DNA from: JAAUTS01 sp038250235
Lineage (GTDB): Bacteria > Verrucomicrobiota > Verrucomicrobiia > Methylacidiphilales > JAAUTS01
Reading direction: 5' to 3'
Length of the DNA: 64,000 bases
Assembly: GCA_038250235.1 (NCBI GenBank)
Contig: JBBSCO010000004.1
Location: 23,649 to 87,648 of the forward strand
Part shown: one piece after another, positions 43,732 through 51,896 of the stretch
Position numbering within the stretch: the first letter of the stretch is position 1
How the letters are laid out: every line of letters begins with the position of its first letter
Translations under genes and position numbers: made by a program
The notes under the pieces: generated by a model
Database searches by the model: none
Told to the model about the DNA's origin: nothing
The model's input: the letters and a program-made list of their open reading frames with translations, nothing else

Positions 43732-44423
43732 TCTAAAAGTGGTCGTGCGCAGAGCCAACGGTTATGGGTTATGGGCCGGTATTCCGGAAGAAAGCGCCGC
43801 CACCATGCCGGATGAATGATGGTGACTTCATAACGGAAGCTGGTGAGCAACTCGATGATGCGTGATTCCGCGTCGGGGCTGTGTGTTTCGATAAAAAAGC
43901 GGGGACGGTTTATCTCAATCCAAGCACTGGATTCGGCGAGAATGTCCGCTTCTGGCCCATCCACATCAATTTTGACCAAGGTGGGCCGGGTGGTTGGGGG
44001 AAGATCGCGGGCGATGTCACTGAGTGATTTATTAGGTTTCGGGCCCCCGGTGCCGCAATAAAAAGAAAGAACGGAGAGCGTGCCTGGAATGTCGGTGTGG
44101 TTGAGGCGGACGGCTTCCATGAGATACCCGAGGGCTGTGGGGTCGGGTTCGACGGCGATGACGGGCGCGCCGGGCTGATAGCGTAGAAGGTAGCAGACCA
44201 ATTCGCCATGACCGGCTCCGAGATCGATGAACGAACGGCACCCGTGGATCAGGGATCGTAAAGCCTGGTGGGTTTCCTTTTCGTAAAGACCGAGCCAGAT
44301 GAGGGACGCGGAGTGAAGGTCAATCCTCATCCGTAGACCCCGGTAAAGTCCGCTGAGAATGGTGCGCGGTGGATTACCTGGGGGAAGCGTATTTTTAAGA
44401 AATGAAAGCAACGGACGGATCAT
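43728..44423 (-). CDS. FkbM-family methyltransferase
   Basis: A 231-residue protein with SAM motif I SFIDLGAGHGELVCYLL, motif II PVIAVEPDPTALGYL and the FkbM signature VKIDVDGPEADIL, then RPRFFIETHS. FkbM enzymes O-methylate hydroxyls of sugars or polyketides. Its ATG lies over the end of a 40-codon glycosyltransferase remnant (ATGA). It is one of six FkbM-type genes in this cluster. Confidence 0.9.
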   Translation of the reverse strand: MIRPLLSFLKNTLPPGNPPRTILSGLYRGLRMRIDLHSASLIWLGLYEKETHQALRSLIHGCRSFIDLGAGHGELVCYLLRYQPGAPVIAVEPDPTALGYLMEAVRLNHTDIPGTLSVLSFYCGTGGPKPNKSLSDIARDLPPTTRPTLVKIDVDGPEADILAESSAWIEINRPRFFIETHSPDAESRIIELLTSFRYEVTIIHPAWWRRFLPEYRPITHNRWLCARPLLE

Positions 44424-44542
44424 AGGGTAGAGGAATTAGTGAAGGAAATGATTAAGGAATCGAGTTGTCTGCAATCATGCAAGGAGCGTGCTAACTGCTG
44501 CACGCAGGCGGCAAGGGAGCTGGTAAAAACGGCGAAGGACAT
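44420..44542 (-). pseudogene. N-terminal remnant of a GT4 gene
   Basis: A 40-codon frame starts nine bases after the stop of the preceding gene. Residues 4-38 align with the start of the GT4 gene at 45787 (about 43% identity over 35 residues, counted by eye). Both share VF at the start, QLDSL in the middle and an S-x-x-N near the end. Only the first tenth of a normal GT4 survives. It ends in TGA within CTATGA, over the next ATG. It is probably the 5' stub left by a deletion after duplication of the nearby GT4. Confidence 0.7.
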
Positions 44543-44551
44543 GGTGGAAAG

Positions 44552-45790
44552 TCAGTTTTTCAGGGCTTCACGAACGGATTGAAGCAGTTCGTGTTTTTCC
44601 CTGTCCCAGTTGTAGTATTTTTTCGCCAATGTCGCTGCAGTTTTGGCAGCGTTAATTCTTCGTGCGTGATCTTGTCGGAAATGCTCGAGCAAGGTGGCTG
44701 TATCCCTGATGTTATTGATATCGGCTAGGATGGCGGCATCTGCCAAATCAGGTGCTAGATCAGCCTGGGCCCGCGTGGGGGTCATTAACTGGGGAATACC
44801 CGCCAGGAGATAGGTGAAGATTTTATTGGTGAGGCAAAGATCACGATTGCATGGCTCTGCTTCTTCCACGGAAAGGCCCAGATCTGCATCGGCGGCGAGC
44901 CTCGCCATCTCCGAAGGGAGGGCTGGAGAGAGCGCTTCAATCAGCCCGGCACGTCCGTGGCCTGCGGCCCGGTCCTGGAGTTGGCCCAAGTATCCGGCCA
45001 AGGGTTCGCCCCGAAGCCGCAGGATCACACCGGGACGCATGTGACAGGCGACATCCACGATCGCCTCCAATCCACGGCCCGGACCGATGGTTTGGGAAAA
45101 CCAATACATCTTAAACGTGGATTCCGAGAGTGTCCTTTGGGAGGAGCCTGTAGGTGCCATGGAAAGAGGAAAAACATTGAGGACCGTGCGGGGGAGCTTG
45201 ATGCCATAACGTTGCTGGTAGGCTTCTCCGATGGCTGGGGATGCTGCGGTTAAATGGAGACAGCGGGGTAGTAAGGTGGATTCAATTGTGTGGATGGCAC
45301 AGCGTTCCACCGGATCATGAAGTGCAAAATTCGTCTCCAGGAAGTGGGCGTCTTCGGCGTCGAATCCCAGTCTGGCCCCGTGATGCTGGGCGGCCATCGC
45401 GGCGGCGGCCAGTCCAGGAAGAGTATGGCCAATGAAAAGATCCGCCGACTGTGCGGAGGCTGCCCGGGCAAAGTCCAACGCTGCCGGGTGAATAGCCAAC
45501 ATGGAAGGGGTGAGAGTTTTGAAAATCCGAGGAAGGGCCAAAGTCCGGCAAGCCCCGCGCAGCATCCTGCCCCTCCATGAGTTTAGTCCTATTCGATGGT
45601 CGACCATGGTGCAGGGCCATGCGGAAGATTGAAGGATGGCCTGATCCGCAGCAATGGCCGGTTCGTGGTGGCAGCTGGCGACGACCCGCACAGAGTGGCC
45701 GGCTTCCACGAGAGCGTCCGCTTCCTTCACCAGTCGCGGATTGGAAGAAAGGTGGCTACTGGTCACCAGGCAAATGCGGAAACTTTTCAA
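44552..45790 (-). CDS. Glycosyltransferase family 4-like
   Basis: Start TTG at 45790 overlaps the stop of the preceding gene (TTGA), giving 412 residues. The beginning KSFRICLVTSSHLSSNPRLV is typical of GT4 acceptor domains. The C-terminal half has SVEEAEPCNRDLCLTNKIFT and YLLAGIPQLM as the EX7E-like region. It should transfer a sugar in the cytosol. Longer frames cover an earlier gene and are discounted. Confidence 0.82.
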   Translation of the reverse strand: MKSFRICLVTSSHLSSNPRLVKEADALVEAGHSVRVVASCHHEPAIAADQAILQSSAWPCTMVDHRIGLNSWRGRMLRGACRTLALPRIFKTLTPSMLAIHPAALDFARAASAQSADLFIGHTLPGLAAAAMAAQHHGARLGFDAEDAHFLETNFALHDPVERCAIHTIESTLLPRCLHLTAASPAIGEAYQQRYGIKLPRTVLNVFPLSMAPTGSSQRTLSESTFKMYWFSQTIGPGRGLEAIVDVACHMRPGVILRLRGEPLAGYLGQLQDRAAGHGRAGLIEALSPALPSEMARLAADADLGLSVEEAEPCNRDLCLTNKIFTYLLAGIPQLMTPTRAQADLAPDLADAAILADINNIRDTATLLEHFRQDHARRINAAKTAATLAKKYYNWDREKHELLQSVREALKN

Positions 45791-47052
45791 ACAGAGGTCT
45801 TTCTCAGGAGGGGGCCAAGGGCTTGGCGTAGAGCGGAACGGTAGTCCGCCCAGGTCCAATCCGCTGCGGTTTGCCGCGAGGCCAGACGCATGGTGCGCAG
45901 TGTCGTGCGTTCCGCAGCGCACCATTCCACGGTTTGTGCAATCGATGCTGCATCGGCTGGCTGCATCAGCCGTCCGTTGATGCCGTCCTGCAAAAGTTCC
46001 GCCGCTCCTGCGCGCTGGGTGGTCAGCACAGGCAGACCGCGGGACCATGCCTCCGTGACGACCATACCGAATCCGTCGCAAAGTGTGGGGAAAAGCAGGG
46101 CATCGGCACGTTCGTATTTTTCCCAGAGCACCGAGCGGGGCACTGAGCCATGAAAGTGAATACCCTCGGGAGTGTCGGCAACGAGGCGTGGGGGAAGCGC
46201 GGGGCTGCCGTAAACATCGAGTTGGGCCATGCGGTGCAGGCCATGTTGCTTCCAGGCCTCCAGCGCATAATGGGCACCCTTGCGCACACCGAAAGTGCCC
46301 ACCCAGAGCAGCTTGAGTTTTCCCCCATCATGGGATCCTCCCTTTGACGCGCAGTCGATGGAGACGGGGTCGGGTGCTCCGATGGGGACGACGCGGACTT
46401 TTTCTGTGGGCCATCCTGCGCGGTCATAGCTATCGCGGGTGAAGCGTGATGCAGCGATGACCACGTCGGCAGCGTCCCATTCCTGGCGGCGGTGATCGAT
46501 CCACATTCGTTCGCGGCGGGCGACGTGTCGGGTATAGGGGGTTTCCAACTCGGGAAAGCGTTCACGCTCAGCCTTGAGCAACTCATGGACAAAGACTGGT
46601 TCCGGTGCGGGCATTTCGTAGGCGACGCCCAAGCCTAGTTGGCGGGCGCGGCTAAAGGTGCGGCGGGAACTGTACTCGAAGCCATAAACCCCGTTGAGTC
46701 CGGAGTGAAGTGATCGTGCTACGCTACGGTCAAAGGCTCCTTCGGTTTGTTCCCAGACCAAATCGCTGAGACGCTGGTCCCGGTCCAGGCGGGAAACGGC
46801 AACGCGCAGCAACTCACCCCAACCGTGGCTCACTATTTTTTCGGCTGGAATCTGATCGACGGAGCGGCGGGCGAATTCCAGAGCCAGATCAATGCCGAAA
46901 AGTTTTCCTGTCGCACAGAGTAAGCCCTGAGTGAAAGAGTCGGGCTTGTTCACCCAAGAGGTCACAAGGCTGTCTAGTTGGCCGGCCTCTTGCAGAGCCA
47001 GTGCGGCCTGCAGGACGTGGGGAGCGGTGGAGGGATGGAAGACGCGGATCAT
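45787..47052 (-). CDS. Glycosyltransferase family 4
   Basis: A 421-residue GT-B enzyme. MIRVFHPSTAPHVLQAALAL opens the acceptor domain. The donor domain includes LKLLWVGTFGVRKGAHYALE and the EX7E motif in FPTLCDGFGMVVTEAWSRG. A stretch near residue 180 (ETPYTRHVARRERM) is typical of the subgroup. The nearby 40-codon fragment at 44420 matches its N-terminus. It ends in a TTGA overlap with the next GT4. Confidence 0.88.
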   Translation of the reverse strand: MIRVFHPSTAPHVLQAALALQEAGQLDSLVTSWVNKPDSFTQGLLCATGKLFGIDLALEFARRSVDQIPAEKIVSHGWGELLRVAVSRLDRDQRLSDLVWEQTEGAFDRSVARSLHSGLNGVYGFEYSSRRTFSRARQLGLGVAYEMPAPEPVFVHELLKAERERFPELETPYTRHVARRERMWIDHRRQEWDAADVVIAASRFTRDSYDRAGWPTEKVRVVPIGAPDPVSIDCASKGGSHDGGKLKLLWVGTFGVRKGAHYALEAWKQHGLHRMAQLDVYGSPALPPRLVADTPEGIHFHGSVPRSVLWEKYERADALLFPTLCDGFGMVVTEAWSRGLPVLTTQRAGAAELLQDGINGRLMQPADAASIAQTVEWCAAERTTLRTMRLASRQTAADWTWADYRSALRQALGPLLRKTSV

Positions 47053-47067
47053 CGGGAGGTGTGAAAG

Positions 47068-47817
47068 TCAACAGGAGGGTCGGTGGAAAAAATAATCCTT
47101 TCCCACATGCAAGTTGTTCCATGCAACCGAAACACCGCAATGATCAAAGGGGTCGTAAAGGAGTGGTTCCAGGAGGGTGCGGATGGCGGAGACTTCCACT
47201 TGGCTGTGTGTGGCGATCAAGAGTGACGGTTTGGCACGTGTTAGGATAAGCATGGAACCTTCCAAAACAGGGCCCGCAAAGCCCTCGACATCGATTTTGA
47301 TCCAGTCCGGGTCGCGGAGGCTGGATTTCACCTGAACGCTCTCCAGGCGCCTTTGCTCGACCGACAAAGTAGAAGAGGGATCGGGCTCATCATGATAGCG
47401 GAAGTGGGCAGTGGTCACTGGACCGGAAGCATCGATCATTTCTCCCCTGCCGTCATGATTTCCGCAGGCGAAGGGGAAAATTTTCAAATGAGGAAATTGA
47501 TTAAGCCTCGCGTGAAGTCGAAGTTTGGCGAAGGCATGGGGGTTAGGTTCAAAGGCGGCGACTTCGCCGTGGATCCCCGTGATTCTGGCAAACCACAAAG
47601 CGTAAAAGCCGAAGTGGGCTCCCACATCCCAGACGGCATCTCCTGGTTTGGGGCCGCGGCGGCGGAGCATCTTTACCAAGTCCACCTCGTGTATGCCCCG
47701 CCAATAGGAGGTGCAGGGATGTAGCGTCCAGCGCATAGCCCGTAGCGGGCCGCGCGGAGCAATGATGGGAAGATTTCCGAATAAGGGGGCCAGCTTAAGT
47801 AGATGCTTTGAAATCAT
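47068..47817 (-). CDS. FkbM-family methyltransferase
   Basis: The ATG at 47817 gives 249 residues and overlaps the previous gene by 23 bases. SAM motif AVWDVGAHFGFYALWFA, EVAAFEPNPHAFAKL, and the FkbM signature IKIDVEGFAGPVLEGS with KPSLLIATHS. It probably methylates a sugar hydroxyl of the glycan. It stands 15 bases before the GT4 at 45787. Confidence 0.9.
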   Translation of the reverse strand: MISKHLLKLAPLFGNLPIIAPRGPLRAMRWTLHPCTSYWRGIHEVDLVKMLRRRGPKPGDAVWDVGAHFGFYALWFARITGIHGEVAAFEPNPHAFAKLRLHARLNQFPHLKIFPFACGNHDGRGEMIDASGPVTTAHFRYHDEPDPSSTLSVEQRRLESVQVKSSLRDPDWIKIDVEGFAGPVLEGSMLILTRAKPSLLIATHSQVEVSAIRTLLEPLLYDPFDHCGVSVAWNNLHVGKDYFFHRPSC

Positions 47818-49000
47818 GGACAGTCTCGCCGAGGTGTTGATAAAAAGAAGCGACAAGCCGCGCTGGAGAAAAATCATGGTCCCCGTCGATCAAAGCCCGC
47901 CGGGCCAGGTTGGCCCGCAAGGCCGAATCGTCGCGCAGTCGGAGCAGTATGGACGTGATGTCCTGATCCGTGGGATCTAGGGCCACTGCGGCAGCTTCAG
48001 GATGGCGCAAGACCCAGCGTACTCCGGTGGCAAAGGAAGGGCCGGTTACAAGCACCGGCAGACCGAGGGCCAGATATTCTGTCAGCTTGCTGGGGAAATG
48101 ATGACGGTAAAGACGTTCAAATTCGGCCGCTAGCACAGGATAGGGTAACCATACCGCATCGCAGTCACGCTGGATGTTTGCCCATGCTTCTTTAGCAGGA
48201 CGAAACCCGCGAAGCTCAACACAATCTGTCGCCTGGCCAAGTTCTCGACAATCACTGCCTGGAGGTTTTGAATAGATGATGAGGCGGGATCCGGTGCTGC
48301 GAAGATTAGGTATTCGACGAACCAGTTCGCGTCCGTATCCATAACCGAGATTACCCGCGAAACCCAGTGTGAGTTGACCGGTGGTCCGCAATGTTTCTGT
48401 TTTTTCTAAGGATAAAGGGTCTAGTTCCGGGCTACGGTTGGGATAGAGCACGTCACCGGTCACGCCATAGCGTTCGTGGCAGTAGGCTTCCATTTCTGGG
48501 CTAATGCAAAGACGACGGCCGGCCTGCCGGTAGACCGCAGCGTCACGGCGACGGGCTGTGGCCTGCGCCCAAGGCAGCACGGGCTCAAAGTCGTCGTTCA
48601 CATCATGCACAATGACAATCAGCGGAAGATTTCGGGTGCGGGCATAACGTGCGGCCGTATCGTAGTATGCGGCGTGCTGCATGACGCAAAGAACGACCTC
48701 TGGTTGGAAATCGCCGACCAAGGCATCGAGCCGGGCAAGAGAAACGGTCGGCACGCAGCCGAAGGCCCGCAGGGATCGCTTAAGTCGGTTGAAGCGGGAT
48801 TTTTCAAAACGCTGCCACGGTGGGGTCAGTGGATGATAAACTACATGTGGCAAGGGCTCGCCCAGTGTGGGCACGTAACGGGCGATGACGCGAAGGCGGT
48901 CGACGGGATAATCGATTAGCAAGCGGTGCAGGAGAAGTCCGCCGGCGGTGCCGGTTTGCGGACCTTCGTCTGAAATTATCAGGATGCGTGGGGTGCTCAT
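47795..49000 (-). CDS. Glycosyltransferase family 4-like
   Basis: The ATG at 49000 gives 401 residues and overlaps the stop of the previous gene (TAATG). N-terminal RILIISDEGPQTGTAGGLLL is a GT4 acceptor motif also seen in the GT4 at 60395. The donor half has LTLGFAGNLGYGYGRELVRR and FPSKLTEYLALGLPVLVTG, where the Glu of the EX7E region is present. It adds a sugar to the repeat unit. Confidence 0.83.
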   Translation of the reverse strand: MSTPRILIISDEGPQTGTAGGLLLHRLLIDYPVDRLRVIARYVPTLGEPLPHVVYHPLTPPWQRFEKSRFNRLKRSLRAFGCVPTVSLARLDALVGDFQPEVVLCVMQHAAYYDTAARYARTRNLPLIVIVHDVNDDFEPVLPWAQATARRRDAAVYRQAGRRLCISPEMEAYCHERYGVTGDVLYPNRSPELDPLSLEKTETLRTTGQLTLGFAGNLGYGYGRELVRRIPNLRSTGSRLIIYSKPPGSDCRELGQATDCVELRGFRPAKEAWANIQRDCDAVWLPYPVLAAEFERLYRHHFPSKLTEYLALGLPVLVTGPSFATGVRWVLRHPEAAAVALDPTDQDITSILLRLRDDSALRANLARRALIDGDHDFSPARLVASFYQHLGETVHDFKAST

Positions 49001-49836
49001 TAGGGAGTGTCGCGCAACAAGAACCATTCGATGTAGGTGCAGCCACTCATACGCCTCCGCCGGACTTCGCGAATTGAAAAGCCGACACTGGCCCAAGGGG
49101 CCAGCAGCGCGCGGCATTGCTCGGGCTCGTAATGTGTTTCCAGATACAAAGCGGTGCGTGGTGGGAGAAACGGAAGGGTTTTCGGGAGGATGTCCATCTC
49201 GGCGCCTTCCACATCCAGCTTCCAGATCAATGCGGTTGAGGCTTGAGCCTTCAGCCATTTGGAAAAATTAATGACCTGCACATTGATTATGTCTGTCGCG
49301 ACATCGGTCGAGGAGATCAAGGCGCCGCCCATACCGTGACCAGAAAAACGGGCGGTACCCTCGGATATGCCGACGGCAGCAGTCAGGATTTCGACAGGCG
49401 CGGAGAGCAGGTTGAGTTGTGACGTGAGAGCGGGGAGATGTTCGGGATTGGGTTCGAAGCAGACCGTCCGGACATTCGGAAATTTTCCGCGGACCAGTGC
49501 GCAGAAGTATCCGTGAAAAGCACCGCAATCCACCACAAGGTCGGGCTCGAACGGAACGTCGTCGAGTTGGTAGATTTGGTCGAGGAATAACTCGTCGAAG
49601 CAGTCCATTTCCCCGTAATCGCCAAGGGTGATGCGAATGGGTTCACCGCAGGTTAAGGTGAGAGAAGGTGTGATCACAAGGTTGCTGCCGCGGGTAAGCC
49701 GGGAGGCGGTTGCCGCGTTGATAAAGCGATTGCGCCACAGTCCGAGCGCACGCAGATCACGCTTGTCTTCCGGGCGGTGGGCCAAGGCCGGATAGCGGCG
49801 CACGTCAGAGAGCTTACGAATCAGACGACGAAACAT
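49000..49836 (-). CDS. FkbM-family methyltransferase
   Basis: The ATG at 49836 (MFRRLIRKLSDV) gives 278 residues, discarding a long antisense-like extension. SAM motif VVDCGAFHGYFCAL, TVCFEPNPEHLPALTSQ, and the FkbM signature IWKLDVEGAEMDILP with RTALYLETHY. It overlaps the upstream gene by 23 bases and the next by one base (TAATG). Confidence 0.9.
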   Translation of the reverse strand: MFRRLIRKLSDVRRYPALAHRPEDKRDLRALGLWRNRFINAATASRLTRGSNLVITPSLTLTCGEPIRITLGDYGEMDCFDELFLDQIYQLDDVPFEPDLVVDCGAFHGYFCALVRGKFPNVRTVCFEPNPEHLPALTSQLNLLSAPVEILTAAVGISEGTARFSGHGMGGALISSTDVATDIINVQVINFSKWLKAQASTALIWKLDVEGAEMDILPKTLPFLPPRTALYLETHYEPEQCRALLAPWASVGFSIREVRRRRMSGCTYIEWFLLRDTP

Positions 49837-50995
49837 GAGGAGCCCCGCTGGTGGGCGGGATAAAGCCGAGGGTTTTGAGGAATCGCGAGGCCATCGGGAC
49901 GGGGGAATAGTTTTTCCACGCCCACGCCTGGCCGGCGGCGGCGATGCGGGCAATCCCGGCAGGGTCGTCGTGCCAGCGTTCGCGGACGACGTGCGGGTGG
50001 CGCAGATCAACGCCGATGTAGTGGACGTCTTTAACCGGCATGACGGGTAGTTGGGCGCCGTAGAGATCAAGATCGAGGTTGAACGAGAGGCAGCCGGAGG
50101 AGAGGGATTCCCAAAAGCGCCAGCTATCCCATTGCACGATGCGATCGGGACGAGGATCGAGCCGAGCAAGGGTTTTCCAGAACTGCATTTTGAGGGCGGC
50201 TTTTTGCCCGCCGACGAGATATCGGCCGGGATCGCGCCACGGCATCGGTGGAATCAAATCGCCGCAAAAACAGGCGCAGGCTTGGGTGGTTTTTAACCGC
50301 TCATAGTAGGCGCCACTGTGGCGGTGATTGGTTTGTGACCACATCAGCCGGTCGTAAGCGTCGGCTGGGGGCACAGTGAGATTGTCCCGTGTCGTATCGG
50401 GTTGAAACCAAGCGTTGAGCACAGGTGAAAACGACTGGTCGGCACGCTGACGGGCGGTGTGCGGGTAATGATGCGAGGCACCGAAGTTCACGAGCACGGC
50501 GGGCCGGCGAGTCGAGAAGGCCGGTGCGTTGGCGGTCATGTTCAACATGCGGTTGGACAGTCCGAGAGTCCAAGGATGCAGATTGCTGGGAGCCCAGGCT
50601 CGGCGGTTGAGCTTTGTGCGGAAGATGAAATCGAACTTTCGAAATTCGGACTCCCAAGAAACGGTGCGGTGGCCGTCGTTGGTGTCCATGTAAACCGTAC
50701 GGTAGCGTCGTCCCTGCTTGAAAAGACCAGGCGGAAAATCACGCCGAACGGTCGGATGGTTCAAGCGCACCCAATTGAACCATGTGTAGGGAAAGACAAC
50801 GATGTCGCAGTCGTCGGGACCGACGTCGGGTGTGGCTTTGAAGAGATAGTCCCCCGGAGTGATTGACTGAAGCCAGTAGTTCGCACTTGCGTAATAAGGG
50901 ATGCCCAGCTCCTGCAATCCTTCTGCCAGGATAATAATATCGTCTTGGAGATTGTCCGGTTCCGGGCAGCAGTAGAAGTAAATGCGGGGAGGCAT
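49814..50995 (-). CDS. Polysaccharide-cluster protein, possible glycosyltransferase
   Basis: The ATG at 50995 gives 393 residues; it starts one base after the previous stop. It has no signal peptide. Features are YFYCCPEPDNLQDDI near the N-terminus, DCDIVVFPYTWFNW, and near the C-terminus QWDSWRFWESLSSGCLSFNL. The last resembles the R-x-W/F-E-x-x-x-x-G donor motif in CgeB/DUF3880-like glycosyltransferases. Family membership is not sure. Its place between GT2 and FkbM genes supports a glycan role. Confidence 0.6.
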   Translation of the reverse strand: MPPRIYFYCCPEPDNLQDDIIILAEGLQELGIPYYASANYWLQSITPGDYLFKATPDVGPDDCDIVVFPYTWFNWVRLNHPTVRRDFPPGLFKQGRRYRTVYMDTNDGHRTVSWESEFRKFDFIFRTKLNRRAWAPSNLHPWTLGLSNRMLNMTANAPAFSTRRPAVLVNFGASHHYPHTARQRADQSFSPVLNAWFQPDTTRDNLTVPPADAYDRLMWSQTNHRHSGAYYERLKTTQACACFCGDLIPPMPWRDPGRYLVGGQKAALKMQFWKTLARLDPRPDRIVQWDSWRFWESLSSGCLSFNLDLDLYGAQLPVMPVKDVHYIGVDLRHPHVVRERWHDDPAGIARIAAAGQAWAWKNYSPVPMASRFLKTLGFIPPTSGAPHVSSSDS

Positions 50996-50996
50996 G

Positions 50997-51896
50997 TCAG
51001 AAACCGAGAGCGCGGCGAGCGCGCGCGATACCGCGGGCGCGGGCAGTCGCGATGATGCGTTCCTCCTGCGGTAGTCGGAGACGGGCAAGCCACTCGTGCC
51101 AGGCGGGGCGTTGCGGGGGGAGGCGGGCGTCACGCAAAAGGGCGTGCAGGACTTCGGAGTAGCCGTGGCCCTCTGCAGCGCGAACCAAATACTCACGCGT
51201 GCAACGATAGGCGGGTATGAGGTGGTCTAGTTTTAGTTGGGGGAAGACACCTTTGTCGAAGCCGATGTCGCAGCCAATGTAAGCGATGTCGGTATCGCCG
51301 CCGTAGACAAGCAGGCTGCCTTGCAGGTCGAGTTGGAGGCGGCGGGGGTCATGCTGGGCGCGCCGGACATATTCATCGGCGACTTCGCGGCGGATAAACA
51401 TGCCGGCACCCCAAGGGGTGGAGTCTTGATGGGATGGATCGCGGGAGATGTGCGGCGCGGTGCAGCAGCGTTCGGCGAGGAACCCGCGCCACACGGGCGG
51501 AGGCGGAACGGCACCGGCTTGAAACTCAAGACGCACGCAACCGCTGCCGGAGCCGAGTTGCGGATGGCTTTCGCAAATGGCCAGTATTTGGGTGAGGTAG
51601 TCAGGGGCCAGCAGATTATCGTCATCCACAAGCAATAGAATTTTTCCCCTAGCAGAAGAAAAGCCGGCAAGGCGGGCTGATGTTAGTCCAGTTCGTGGTT
51701 CGTGGACAATGCGGAAGTGGGGGAATCGGGAGATATCAAGCGAGCCAGAGAGAGGTGGATCAGAGGCATTGTCCACAACAATTAGTTCCCACTGATTTTT
51801 AGGCAGGGTTTGAAGGGCCAAAGCGTTTAGCACTTCGCCAATCCGGCCATGATCGGGGTTGTGTGTGGGGATGATAATGCTTAGATCGTGGATCAT
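50997..51896 (-). CDS. Glycosyltransferase family 2
   Basis: A 299-residue GT-A enzyme: LSIIIPTHNPDHGRIGEVL, LIVVDNASDPPLSG, the DxD-like VDDDNLLAPDYL (near residue 92) and WGAGMFIRREVADEY. It is a soluble cytosolic or membrane-associated inverting transferase. Its ATG overlaps the stop of the upstream membrane gene (ATGA). Confidence 0.9.
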   Translation of the reverse strand: MIHDLSIIIPTHNPDHGRIGEVLNALALQTLPKNQWELIVVDNASDPPLSGSLDISRFPHFRIVHEPRTGLTSARLAGFSSARGKILLLVDDDNLLAPDYLTQILAICESHPQLGSGSGCVRLEFQAGAVPPPPVWRGFLAERCCTAPHISRDPSHQDSTPWGAGMFIRREVADEYVRRAQHDPRRLQLDLQGSLLVYGGDTDIAYIGCDIGFDKGVFPQLKLDHLIPAYRCTREYLVRAAEGHGYSEVLHALLRDARLPPQRPAWHEWLARLRLPQEERIIATARARGIARARRALGF

